Shown: one piece after another, positions 8,150 through 15,670 of the stretch
Layout of the letters: the number at the start of each line of letters is the position of its first letter
Numbering within the stretch: the first letter of the stretch is position 1
Source: Leptolyngbya sp. PCC 6406
GTDB taxonomy: Bacteria > Cyanobacteriota > Cyanobacteriia > Phormidesmidales > Phormidesmidaceae
Reading direction: 5' to 3'
Assembly (NCBI RefSeq): GCF_000332095.2
Contig: NZ_KI913949.1
Coordinates: forward strand, 4,452,627 to 4,499,227
Length of the DNA: 46,601 bases
The notes under the pieces: model-generated
What the model was told of the DNA's origin: nothing
What the model saw: the letters and a program-made list of their open reading frames with translations, nothing else
The model's database searches: none
Translations under genes and position numbers: made by a program

Positions 8150-8213
8150 GGGGACAGGTTCCTGGAAAGCAATTGGATGGTACGGCAACGTGACCGTTTA
8201 GGAACCTGTCCCC
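8150..8213. repeat. GGGGACAGGTTCCT inverted repeat
   Basis: 14-bp exact arms at 8150-8163 and 8200-8213 with a 36-nt spacer. It belongs to the same family as 7270-7333, including the trailing TGGCTGG. It lies between the intact TPR gene and the TPR fragment and is probably an insertion. Confidence 0.8.
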
Positions 8214-8221
8214 TGGCTGGT

Positions 8222-9973
8222 CTACACCTGTTTCATACGCTGCACCCGCTCCAGCACCTTGCGAACACCCGCAGCGTCCGGTGACCCAATTTTTTCGTAA
8301 ATTGTTACCGACTCTTGCAACTGGGCAATCCCTCGATCCACCTCACCCCGTTGGGCAATCAGTTCTCCCAGGAAAGACAGGGTGCTGGCTTTGCCCTGGG
8401 CATCCCCGATGCGCTCCTTGATCGCTAAGGATTGCTGGTAGAGTGCGATCGCACCTTCTACATCCCCCTGGTTCGCTTTCAGAATTGCAATACAGTGCAG
8501 GGTGGCGGCTTTGCCCTGGGCATTACCGATGCGCTCCTTGATCGCTAAGGATTGCTGGTAGAGTGCGATCGCGTCCTCGACCTGCCCCTGGTTCGCTTTC
8601 AGTATGCCCATTCTGTGCAGGGTGCTGGCTTTGCCCTGGGCATCCCCGATGCGCTCGAAGATCTCTAAGGATTGCTGGTAGAGTGCGATCGCGTCCTCCA
8701 CCTCCCCCTGGTTCGCTTTCAGTCTGCCCATTCCGTGCAGGGTGCTGGCTTTGCCCTGGGCATCCCCGATGCGCTCGAAGATCTCTAAGGATTGCTGGTA
8801 GAGTGCGATCGCACCTTCTACATCCCCCTGGTCCGCTTTCAGTCTGCCCATTTGGTGCAGGGTGGCGGCTTTGCCCTGGGCATCTCCGATGCGCTCTTTG
8901 ATCGCTAAGGATTGCTGGTAGAGGGCGATCGCGTCCTCTAACTCCCCCTGGTTCGCTTTCAGGTTGGCGAGATATAGGTAAGCAGTTGCTTTTAACCCTG
9001 CATCAAAACCCTTGTTCAGCAGCAGCGAATTCTGAAGCCGTTCTTCTGCAACGGTGATTTGCCCCAATCCAGTCGCTAGATATCCGTGCCAGGTGAGGTA
9101 TTTAATCCGCAGGGTCAAGTCCCGTTTCGTTTCCGGCTGCCATTCAGGTTTGGAGAAAACCTGAGCCGCCAGGGCCAGCGCCTCTTCTGCTTTAAGCAGT
9201 TCCCCCGCAAAGCACTGGACAATGCCCAGTTTCGTCAGGGCTTGGGCGGCGATGCGGAGGTCGGCTTTGCAGCGGTGGGCTTGCAGCGGGTCAAATTCCT
9301 GGGCCAGTTTTTCCAGTAGCTTGATGCGCTCCTGCCGCTCCAGTTGGCTGGCGCTGCCAAGCATCTTCTGGGCATGGAGAGCGTAGATCGAGGCTTCATC
9401 GCTGCGTTCCTGGCTAGCGGCGATGCGAAATACCCCCGACTGCCAACTCCAAAAATCCGGCGCAAACTTATTCACCCGCTGAATGGCGTAGCTGGGCAGG
9501 CACAACAGCACCGGGTAGGGTACCGACTCAATCCAGGCATCCCGCACAAAGTTGAGGTCTTGCAACAGGGGCGGGTAGTCGCCAAACAGGCCGATCGCGT
9601 TTTCTAGCCCCTTGACCATAATCACCCGCTTTTCTACCAGCAACAGCGACACTGGGGGCGGCAACTGCTGAATCTTTTCCTCTAGGGCATCCTTCAAAAA
9701 GCGCAAATTAGGGTCGTCAAAATTGAAGACGTGGAACTGCACCATGGCGCATTCTGACCGTTTCCGCAGCGCCTTGATTACGTCATCTAGGTCTTTTGTA
9801 AAATTGATTTCCAGAAACCCCAGGGTGAACCCTTCCGCAAAGTCAATAAAGCGGGCTAGCTCGTCCAGCGTCTCCTGGTTTTGGGCCAGCCATGGGCTCA
9901 CCGCCACCGGCTCTGGCAGGGGCGGCGCTGGGGTTTTCGGCGCACCTTGCTTAAAGAAGTTGCTGAAGTGCAT
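8222..9973 (-). CDS. STAND-like N-terminal domain plus TPR array protein
   Basis: A 583-residue protein. Residues ~30-190 resemble the ATPase-like module of bacterial STAND/TPR proteins: VSLLLVEKRVIMVKGLENA (Walker-B-like hhhhGLE), LNFVRDAWIESVPYPVLLCL, then the hallmark APDFWSWQSGVFRI. No Walker A loop is visible, so it may not hydrolyse ATP itself. A helical linker follows, then six 40-residue TPRs (~335-575), five almost identical (IALYQQSLAIKERIGDAQGK), showing recent repeat amplification. The ATG overlaps the upstream ATPase gene by 23 nt, with GAGG 7 nt before it, so the two are translationally coupled. It is probably a peptide-binding partner of that ATPase; a signalling or defence role is inference. 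Confidence 0.8.
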   Translation of the reverse strand: MHFSNFFKQGAPKTPAPPLPEPVAVSPWLAQNQETLDELARFIDFAEGFTLGFLEINFTKDLDDVIKALRKRSECAMVQFHVFNFDDPNLRFLKDALEEKIQQLPPPVSLLLVEKRVIMVKGLENAIGLFGDYPPLLQDLNFVRDAWIESVPYPVLLCLPSYAIQRVNKFAPDFWSWQSGVFRIAASQERSDEASIYALHAQKMLGSASQLERQERIKLLEKLAQEFDPLQAHRCKADLRIAAQALTKLGIVQCFAGELLKAEEALALAAQVFSKPEWQPETKRDLTLRIKYLTWHGYLATGLGQITVAEERLQNSLLLNKGFDAGLKATAYLYLANLKANQGELEDAIALYQQSLAIKERIGDAQGKAATLHQMGRLKADQGDVEGAIALYQQSLEIFERIGDAQGKASTLHGMGRLKANQGEVEDAIALYQQSLEIFERIGDAQGKASTLHRMGILKANQGQVEDAIALYQQSLAIKERIGNAQGKAATLHCIAILKANQGDVEGAIALYQQSLAIKERIGDAQGKASTLSFLGELIAQRGEVDRGIAQLQESVTIYEKIGSPDAAGVRKVLERVQRMKQV

Positions 9974-11294
9974 CGATCTGCCTCACGAGGGGATTCACAT
10001 AGAGCCAGCGGCGGGTGGTGTCGTCTCCTTCCTCATATTCCAACACCGTAATGTTGAAGAGCATCGACTGCATCATCGCCTCTGCTTCCGGCTCAGCGGG
10101 CATGGCCTTGGTGCGGCACACCTGGGCCAGCACCGGGTAATGCTCGCGGGGGATAAACCGCTCAAAATTGTTCTTTTCCTTTGCCGCTGCGCGGGTGACA
10201 TCCTCAACGGTGATCTGTGGCCCCCGCGCCAGCAGACAGGTTTGGCGCATCAGTTGCATCAGTTGGCGCACATGGCCGCCGCTGAGCTTCACCAATGCCA
10301 TCAACGCTTCCCGACTGGCAAACAGTGTCTCCACATCCACCCGCTTAGCCAGCAGTTCCACCAGCGCAGTCAACCCGGTATCACGGTAGACCAACTCCAT
10401 CGCGTCTGGATCGTACTGGTAGATATTGACCATGGGCATCACATTCAGATTGCCAAAGGCGTTGCTGTAGTTGCCGCCGGAGTAAATGACTGAAATTGGC
10501 ACCGTGTAGACCAGCACGGTCTGGAGTTCCCGCAGTTGGTTGGCATATTTCAGAAACAAATGCTCCCCCACCTGGGGCGGCACTCGATCCAAGTTGTCAA
10601 AAATCAGCAGAAACCCCTTGCAGTTAGGCTTTTTGGTGGTGAGTTGGCTGTAGGCATCCTTGAGCAGGGCATTGGTGTTGTCCCGCAGCCGGGAAAAGCC
10701 CTGTTGCAAGTTCTCCCGCACCGTGCGCTTGTAGCTGTCTGAGCCCTTGATTTCGCTCAGCAGCTTCACCGCCAGCTTAAAGATGAACGGAAACTGCTGC
10801 CCCGCCTCCGCTTCGGCCCCTAGACTGACGGACTTGGTGACCGACTCCTCGCTTTCCCCGGTGATTTCCTTAAACCAATCTTCAAATGCCTTCAGCAGCT
10901 TGGCGTTGGGGCTGAGCCCCCAACTGTGGAGGGCTTGGGTGATGTATTTGATGATGACCAGATAGATGTCTTTGTAGTCGGCATCGTTGATGTCCAGTTC
11001 ATCGGTGGCGCGGACGTAGATTACTTCGTAGTTCAATTGCCACTGCTGCTCCAGTCGCCGCAGTTCGGTACTTTTGCCGCAGCCCCGATGCCCGGTGAAG
11101 AGAATGGCGGCGGGTTCTCCTGGGTCCAAAAAGTCCAGTTCCCGACTCACGCTGTCAATGGCGGCTTCATTGCGCACCGCTGACAGATCTACCCGATAGC
11201 GGTTTAGCGCTACTCCGGTGAGTGCGCCCAAATTGCACAGCCGAAATGCCTGCTTTAGGGTCTTGGCGCGGTAGTCGGTGGCTCTGCTAGCCAT
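9951..11294 (-). CDS. P-loop (AAA/STAND-type) ATPase, partner of the TPR protein
   Basis: A 447-residue ATPase. Walker A GHRGCGKST is at about residues 68-76 and Walker B LLIFDNLDR at ~229-237. VRATDELDINDADYKD follows the first strand, as in GKSTEL-type cyanobacterial ATPases. A winged-helix-like C-terminus follows (HVRQLMQLMRQTC, later YVNPLVRQIDALQQLL). I chose the ATG at 11294 because AGGGG lies 8 nt upstream, while the alternative at 11339 sits against a repeat. It overlaps the TPR gene downstream. It resembles regulatory or conflict-system ATPases in which nucleotide binding drives a partner. No nuclease, TIR or other toxic domain is seen in either protein. Confidence 0.8.
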   Translation of the reverse strand: MASRATDYRAKTLKQAFRLCNLGALTGVALNRYRVDLSAVRNEAAIDSVSRELDFLDPGEPAAILFTGHRGCGKSTELRRLEQQWQLNYEVIYVRATDELDINDADYKDIYLVIIKYITQALHSWGLSPNAKLLKAFEDWFKEITGESEESVTKSVSLGAEAEAGQQFPFIFKLAVKLLSEIKGSDSYKRTVRENLQQGFSRLRDNTNALLKDAYSQLTTKKPNCKGFLLIFDNLDRVPPQVGEHLFLKYANQLRELQTVLVYTVPISVIYSGGNYSNAFGNLNVMPMVNIYQYDPDAMELVYRDTGLTALVELLAKRVDVETLFASREALMALVKLSGGHVRQLMQLMRQTCLLARGPQITVEDVTRAAAKEKNNFERFIPREHYPVLAQVCRTKAMPAEPEAEAMMQSMLFNITVLEYEEGDDTTRRWLYVNPLVRQIDALQQLL

Positions 11295-11347
11295 GGCGGT
11301 TACCCCTGTGCGGCAGTCGGCTCCATTGTTCTGCTCCATTCTAAGTT

Positions 11348-11648
11348 GTAGGATGCGTTAGCGAAGCGTAACGCATGGTTTCTGGTTTGTTGCTTGATGC
11401 GTTACGGCTAGCGCCTAACGCATCCTACTGAAGCGACGTTGTAGTTGTAGGATGCGTTAGCGAAGCGTAACGCATGGTTTCTGGTTCGTTTCTGGCTTGT
11501 TGCTTGATGCGTTATGGCTAGCGCCTAACGCATCCTACTGAAGCGACGTTGTAGTTGTAGGATGCGTTAGCGAAGCGTAACGCATGGTTTCTGGTTCGTT
11601 TCTGGTTTGTTGCTTAATGCGTTACGGCTAGCGCCTAACGCATCCTAC
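11348..11648. repeat. Tandem array of three GTAGGATGCGTTA inverted repeats
   Basis: Copies lie at 11348-11428, 11447-11538 and 11557-11648, separated by nearly identical TGAAGCGACGTTGTAGTT linkers. Each has the GCGAAGCGTAACGC and GGCTAGCGCC half-hairpins. The array is immediately upstream of the ATPase/TPR module. Bases 11649-11692 add GAATTTTGAATTTTGAATTC repeats. Confidence 0.9.
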
Positions 11649-11692
11649 GGGAGCGACTTTGAATTTTGAATTTTGAATTCCGCGTAGCGGTA

Positions 11693-12448
11693 CTAGCGAT
11701 CGCTGAGCAGACCCAGAATGGCGCGGGGGTTGTCCAACTCCCCCACCAACCGCCGTAGAGGTAGCGGCCACACCCGCACTAGGGTAGGCGTCGCAGAAAT
11801 CTGATCCGCCTCCGCCTGTTCGGGATGTTTCGAGACATCGATGACCTTCAAACTGTAGGGACGGTATCGGGAGGTTTCTAAAACCTCTTGAAGGGTTTTG
11901 AGGATAGGTTCGGTCAGGGCAGATTGGCTAGAGACAAAGAGCCGGAGCACCGGACCAGAGCTATGAATTTGGGGTGTTTCCGATAACACGGAGGCAAAGG
12001 CTTCGGGGGCTCGCTCCTGGGAAATATCGAGCACCAAATCATGATCCACCCATAACTCGGAGAACTGGTTCCGATAGGTGGCAAGGACTGCCGGACTGCT
12101 AATCTCGGGGTTGGGATATACCGGCTGCCACTCCACATCCCCCAAGCCAAAGATGCGATTGAGTAAACCCTGATAGCGCCAAACCTGGGGAGCGGCTTCC
12201 GCGACGACATGTAGCCCTTGGGTGGTGGGAGAACGCCAGCAATCCACCGTAGCAGCATAGGTCGGTACCAAGAAGTGGGGCGGTGCCGACAGGGTCAAAT
12301 ATTCTTGAAGTGCCGCGCAGAGGTTGACGTGCCACTGAGATCGCTTCTGCTCATCGCGGCAATAGACCAAATCGCCCCCTGGGGTAAATAGGGCAATGCC
12401 CTTAAACTCCGAGGAGCGATTTGAGATTTCAGTTTCGGAACTTGTCAC
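11693..12448 (-). CDS. Protein with C-terminal KaiB-like (thioredoxin-fold) domain
   Basis: A 251-residue protein. No ATG fits; the GTG at 12448 lies 4 nt after the pilT stop and gives a coupled start. Residues ~15-150 form an uncharacterised domain (FKGIALFTPGGDLVYCRDEQ...). Residues ~165-251 resemble KaiB and the SasA N-terminus: LRLFVSSQSALTEPILKTLQ, YSLKVIDVSKHPEQAE, ISATPTLVRVWPLPLRRLVG. In KaiB-fold proteins this segment is I-x-A-T-P-T-L-V. Being directly downstream of pilT suggests a role in type IV pilus motility, perhaps as a protein-binding module; that is inference. It need not be part of the clock. The stop TAG lies in a CTAG. Confidence 0.8.
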   Translation of the reverse strand: MTSSETEISNRSSEFKGIALFTPGGDLVYCRDEQKRSQWHVNLCAALQEYLTLSAPPHFLVPTYAATVDCWRSPTTQGLHVVAEAAPQVWRYQGLLNRIFGLGDVEWQPVYPNPEISSPAVLATYRNQFSELWVDHDLVLDISQERAPEAFASVLSETPQIHSSGPVLRLFVSSQSALTEPILKTLQEVLETSRYRPYSLKVIDVSKHPEQAEADQISATPTLVRVWPLPLRRLVGELDNPRAILGLLSDR

Positions 12449-12452
12449 AGGC

Positions 12453-13703
12453 TTAGACTCGACCCCGCAGCATCTGGGCCATTTCGTTTTGTCGGGGAGA
12501 TTCTTCGAGGGCAACTTCCTCGGTGATCCGTCCCGACTCATACAGGGTATAGAGGGACTGGTTCATCGTGACCATGCCATCAAAGCCGCATTTGGGCATG
12601 AGGGCTTCCACCTCATCTAGCTCACCCTTGAGGATATAGTCCTTGATGGCATCGGTGTTGATCAGGATGTCGTGGTAGGCGGCGCGTTTGCCGTCAGTCG
12701 TGCGACAGAGCCCCTGGGCAATGACGGCGACGAGGGCTTCCGCCAAGGACACTCGCACGGGAGCTTGCTGCTCCGGCTCGTACAGGTTCAGAATCCGTTC
12801 TACGGTTTTCACGGCGCTATTGGTGTGCAGGGTTCCCATGACCAAGTGCCCCGTTTGGGCTGCTTTGAGCGCTGTGTTGACGGTTTCCTTATCCCGCATT
12901 TCCCCCACTAGGATGACATCGGGGTCTTCCCGCAGGGAGGCTTTGAGGGCACTTTCAAACTTGAGGGTATGACGGCCCACTTCCCGCTGCTTGATCAGGG
13001 ATTTTTGGCTAGTGTGGACAAATTCAATCGGATCCTCAATGGTGACGATGTGCTTGGCCATCTCCTTGTTCATGTAGTCGATCATGGCGGCCATGGTCGT
13101 GGATTTACCCGAGCCCGTTGGCCCCGTGACTAGGATCAGACCCTTGTGGTAGTGGCAAAGATCCTTAAACACAGGCGGCAGACTGAGTTGCTCCATGGTC
13201 AAGATCTTGGTGGGGATCAGGCGGAGCACCATGGCAGGCCCCAGCAGGGTGTCGAAAATATTGATCCGAATCCGGGAGAAGTCGAACTGGGCCGCTCCGT
13301 CAAAGTCGAAGGTTTGCTTGAACTGCTGAATCTCCTCCGGCTTGAGGACTTCCTCCAACCAGCCATAGAACATGGCTTCAGTGATTTTGGGGTAGTCGGT
13401 CATGGCGATCTCACCGCGATCGCGGAATCGAGGCACTTCCCCTACACCGAGGTGAACGTCGGAAAATCCCTTGTCGAAGGCTTCCCGGACGATTTTCTCC
13501 AGGCTAATGCTGCCCTTGGCCGGGGTGGCACCGGGCATGGGGGGCGGCGGGGCAGAGCGGTGTCCCGGTGGCGGGGGCGGGGGCGCAGCGCTGGGGGGGG
13601 GCGCAGCGGGACGAGTACCCGCAGCAGCCGGAGGCCGTCCCGGTGGCGGGGGTGGGGGCATACGGGGCGGAGCGGGAGGACGTTGGGAGGACTCGGCAGA
13701 CAT
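12453..13703 (-). CDS. pilT: Type IV pilus retraction ATPase PilT
   Basis: Hexameric ATPase that depolymerises type IV pili for twitching motility, phototaxis and DNA uptake. After a Pro/Ala-rich disordered head (~residues 8-57), the core begins LEKIVREAFDKGFSDVHLGV. Walker A GPTGSGKST is at ~194-202, the Asp box around IVTIEDPIEFVH, Walker B at LREDPDVILVGEMRD and the His box at AAQTGHLVMGTLHTNSA. Its 416 residues exceed typical PilT by the proline-rich head. The start MSAESSQRPP is preferred over the upstream MLFSTGS. It probably forms an operon with the KaiB-like gene 4 nt downstream. Confidence 0.96.
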   Translation of the reverse strand: MSAESSQRPPAPPRMPPPPPPGRPPAAAGTRPAAPPPSAAPPPPPPGHRSAPPPPMPGATPAKGSISLEKIVREAFDKGFSDVHLGVGEVPRFRDRGEIAMTDYPKITEAMFYGWLEEVLKPEEIQQFKQTFDFDGAAQFDFSRIRINIFDTLLGPAMVLRLIPTKILTMEQLSLPPVFKDLCHYHKGLILVTGPTGSGKSTTMAAMIDYMNKEMAKHIVTIEDPIEFVHTSQKSLIKQREVGRHTLKFESALKASLREDPDVILVGEMRDKETVNTALKAAQTGHLVMGTLHTNSAVKTVERILNLYEPEQQAPVRVSLAEALVAVIAQGLCRTTDGKRAAYHDILINTDAIKDYILKGELDEVEALMPKCGFDGMVTMNQSLYTLYESGRITEEVALEESPRQNEMAQMLRGRV

Positions 13704-14251
13704 AAGGATGCTTCCCGTACTAAATAACAAGGAGATAGAGAAGAGAAATGACGCGCAAATCGCTGTGGGTCAGGGCAATTTCTAACCCCCTCTGACCCAC
13801 CCTGACATCATGGGATGCCGACAGGTAGAGACAGGGAACTGGGGCCAGACTCGGATCGGGGAGACCGGGTAAACGAAACGGACCGCGATCGCAGTACCTT
13901 AACCCTAGATGCCACTGTCCCCAATGATCCATAGATTTCCCAGATGTGCAAGGGAGACGAAAGGCAGGCCCAGATATTTTTGCCCAGTCCCCTACCCAGT
14001 CCCCTCGGGTGGCGGTGTCCCAGGCTAGGCCCAGGGCCGGTTACGGACCGGAAGGTCAGCCCATCCATAAAATTTCCAAAATCCAAAATTCCCGAAATTC
14101 CTGCTGTCAAAGTGAGATCTCTCGGAGTAAGGGAGATAGCCTTGAAGAAAATCTATGAAAGGACTGAGATGGATCGACAAAAATGGAGGCATCCAGTGCT
14201 TCGGTCCCCATCCTCTAGATTTTCTCGGGTTACTTTAGGGCAACGGTCATC
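13704..14251. other. Intergenic region between divergent pilT and kinase genes
   Basis: 548 bp without a recognised gene. It holds one HIP1-like site near 13883 and is locally rich in CCC/GGG. It should contain both divergent promoters, but I cannot pick convincing -35/-10 pairs. Open frames here have no protein-like character. Confidence 0.6.
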
Positions 14252-15670
14252 ATGGTCCAGCTCATGGGGCATCAATTGGGTTCTAGTCTCCCCACCATTG
14301 AGGTATCTCCCAACAGTTTCAAAGACTGTTTGCGGGCGTGGCTGACAGTGGTACGAGACCAACACCTACCTGCTCAAATCTGGGTTAAACTTCCCAGCAG
14401 CGGAGCTTGGCTAGAGGAATTCCAGCAATTCTGTGAGGCGATCACGCCAAGGTCGAGGGTCTATCTGCTGACTCGACAATCGTTGTCCCTAGGAGACTGG
14501 GGGATGTCGGTACCCTTACCCAGGAATCGCCCCCTCCGGGGGGAGTACGGCATGTTGATGGTGGGGCCAACCCTGGGAGCCATGGTGCTGGCCAAACGCC
14601 ACTATCGGGAGGATCGAAGTACCCCAGTACCCCTGAACCCTGACAGTCCTGATGAAGTTAGCTCCTCGCGATCGCAGGTAAGTTTGTCCACCACAGTTCA
14701 GCCCGCTGCCCTCCAGGGGGCCTTGGATGAGCTTCGCCAGTGGGTTCGCCAGAGTGGGGCTGAGCATCCCGACCGTAGTGATTTAGCTGAGTTACTCACG
14801 GACTGGGATCAGCGCTTTGCCTTACCCCTCACCCTTGATGCTGGGGTCGTGGATGCCCTAATGGGCCATATTTGGCAGCAACAAGACCAAAATCGGCGAC
14901 AGATTAAAGCCCTACGCCACAAGGCCATGACGGCCACCAACCTCTCCACCCAAAATGAAGCCCTGATGAATACCCTACGGATTAAGGATGACTTCCTTAA
15001 CTCCGTTGGCCAAGAACTGCGAGCTCCCCTGACCACGATCAAAACTGCCCTGCCGCTCTTGGGGAACACGACGCTTAAGCCCTCGTCGCGCCAACGCTAT
15101 CTAGACATGATTAGCCGCGAGTGCGATCGCCAGAGCACCTTGATTAATGGCGTCCTGGATCTCCTCCAAATCGAAATGAGTGTGGCCACCATTACCCCCG
15201 GCCCCGTCCAACTATTTGATGTGGTGCCGGGAGTGGTCAGCACCTACCAACCCCTAGCAGAGGAAAAGGGGGTACGTTTGGCCTATACCATCTCTGATAC
15301 GCTGCCGTCCGTAGCCTGTCCCGAAAGCTGGCTGCGGCAAATCATGATTCATCTGCTGCACAACAGCATTAAATACACCAACTCGGGTGGCGAAGTCTGG
15401 GTGACTGCGGGCAAGGAGGGGACAGACTGGGTCACCCTGACGGTACGGGACACGGGGGCAGGCATCGCACTCCAGGAAATACCCCTAGTCTTCAAGCATT
15501 TTTATCGAGGCCGCCATCCCCAAGCAGAAGAAGGGGCTGGGCTGGGGCTAACGATTGTGCAGCAACTGCTCCTTTACTGCGGAGGCCAGATTCGGGTAGA
15601 GAGTCAGCCCGGTACGGGAACCCTGTTCCGCATTCTTCTCCCTACCGCCATGGTGGAGGAAGCGCCCTAA
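14252..15670 (+). CDS. Histidine-kinase-like protein lacking the phosphoacceptor His
   Basis: A 472-residue protein with no membrane segment. Residues 1-~235 are a sensor region I cannot name. The DHp helix follows (NTLRIKDDFLN-SVGQELRAPLT), where the invariant His of the H-box (usually S-H-E-L-R-x-P-L) is Gln254, codon CAA at 15011-15013. The ATPase domain is intact: N371 in the N-box, DTGAG (400-404), F-box KHFYRG, GAGLGL (428-433). So it should bind ATP but cannot autophosphorylate on His; it is a pseudokinase or phosphorylates a partner. It is convergent with, and overlaps by 4 nt, another kinase-like gene with the opposite defect. Confidence 0.9.
   Translation: MVQLMGHQLGSSLPTIEVSPNSFKDCLRAWLTVVRDQHLPAQIWVKLPSSGAWLEEFQQFCEAITPRSRVYLLTRQSLSLGDWGMSVPLPRNRPLRGEYGMLMVGPTLGAMVLAKRHYREDRSTPVPLNPDSPDEVSSSRSQVSLSTTVQPAALQGALDELRQWVRQSGAEHPDRSDLAELLTDWDQRFALPLTLDAGVVDALMGHIWQQQDQNRRQIKALRHKAMTATNLSTQNEALMNTLRIKDDFLNSVGQELRAPLTTIKTALPLLGNTTLKPSSRQRYLDMISRECDRQSTLINGVLDLLQIEMSVATITPGPVQLFDVVPGVVSTYQPLAEEKGVRLAYTISDTLPSVACPESWLRQIMIHLLHNSIKYTNSGGEVWVTAGKEGTDWVTLTVRDTGAGIALQEIPLVFKHFYRGRHPQAEEGAGLGLTIVQQLLLYCGGQIRVESQPGTGTLFRILLPTAMVEEAP

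Noticed and set aside
11348-11648. Possible CRISPR array
   Set aside because: Units are inverted repeats with nearly identical linkers, not short direct repeats with unique spacers; no cas genes are near.
13808-14345. Possible small genes between pilT and the kinase
   Set aside because: Arg/Ser/Pro-rich, no binding site, no protein-like pattern.
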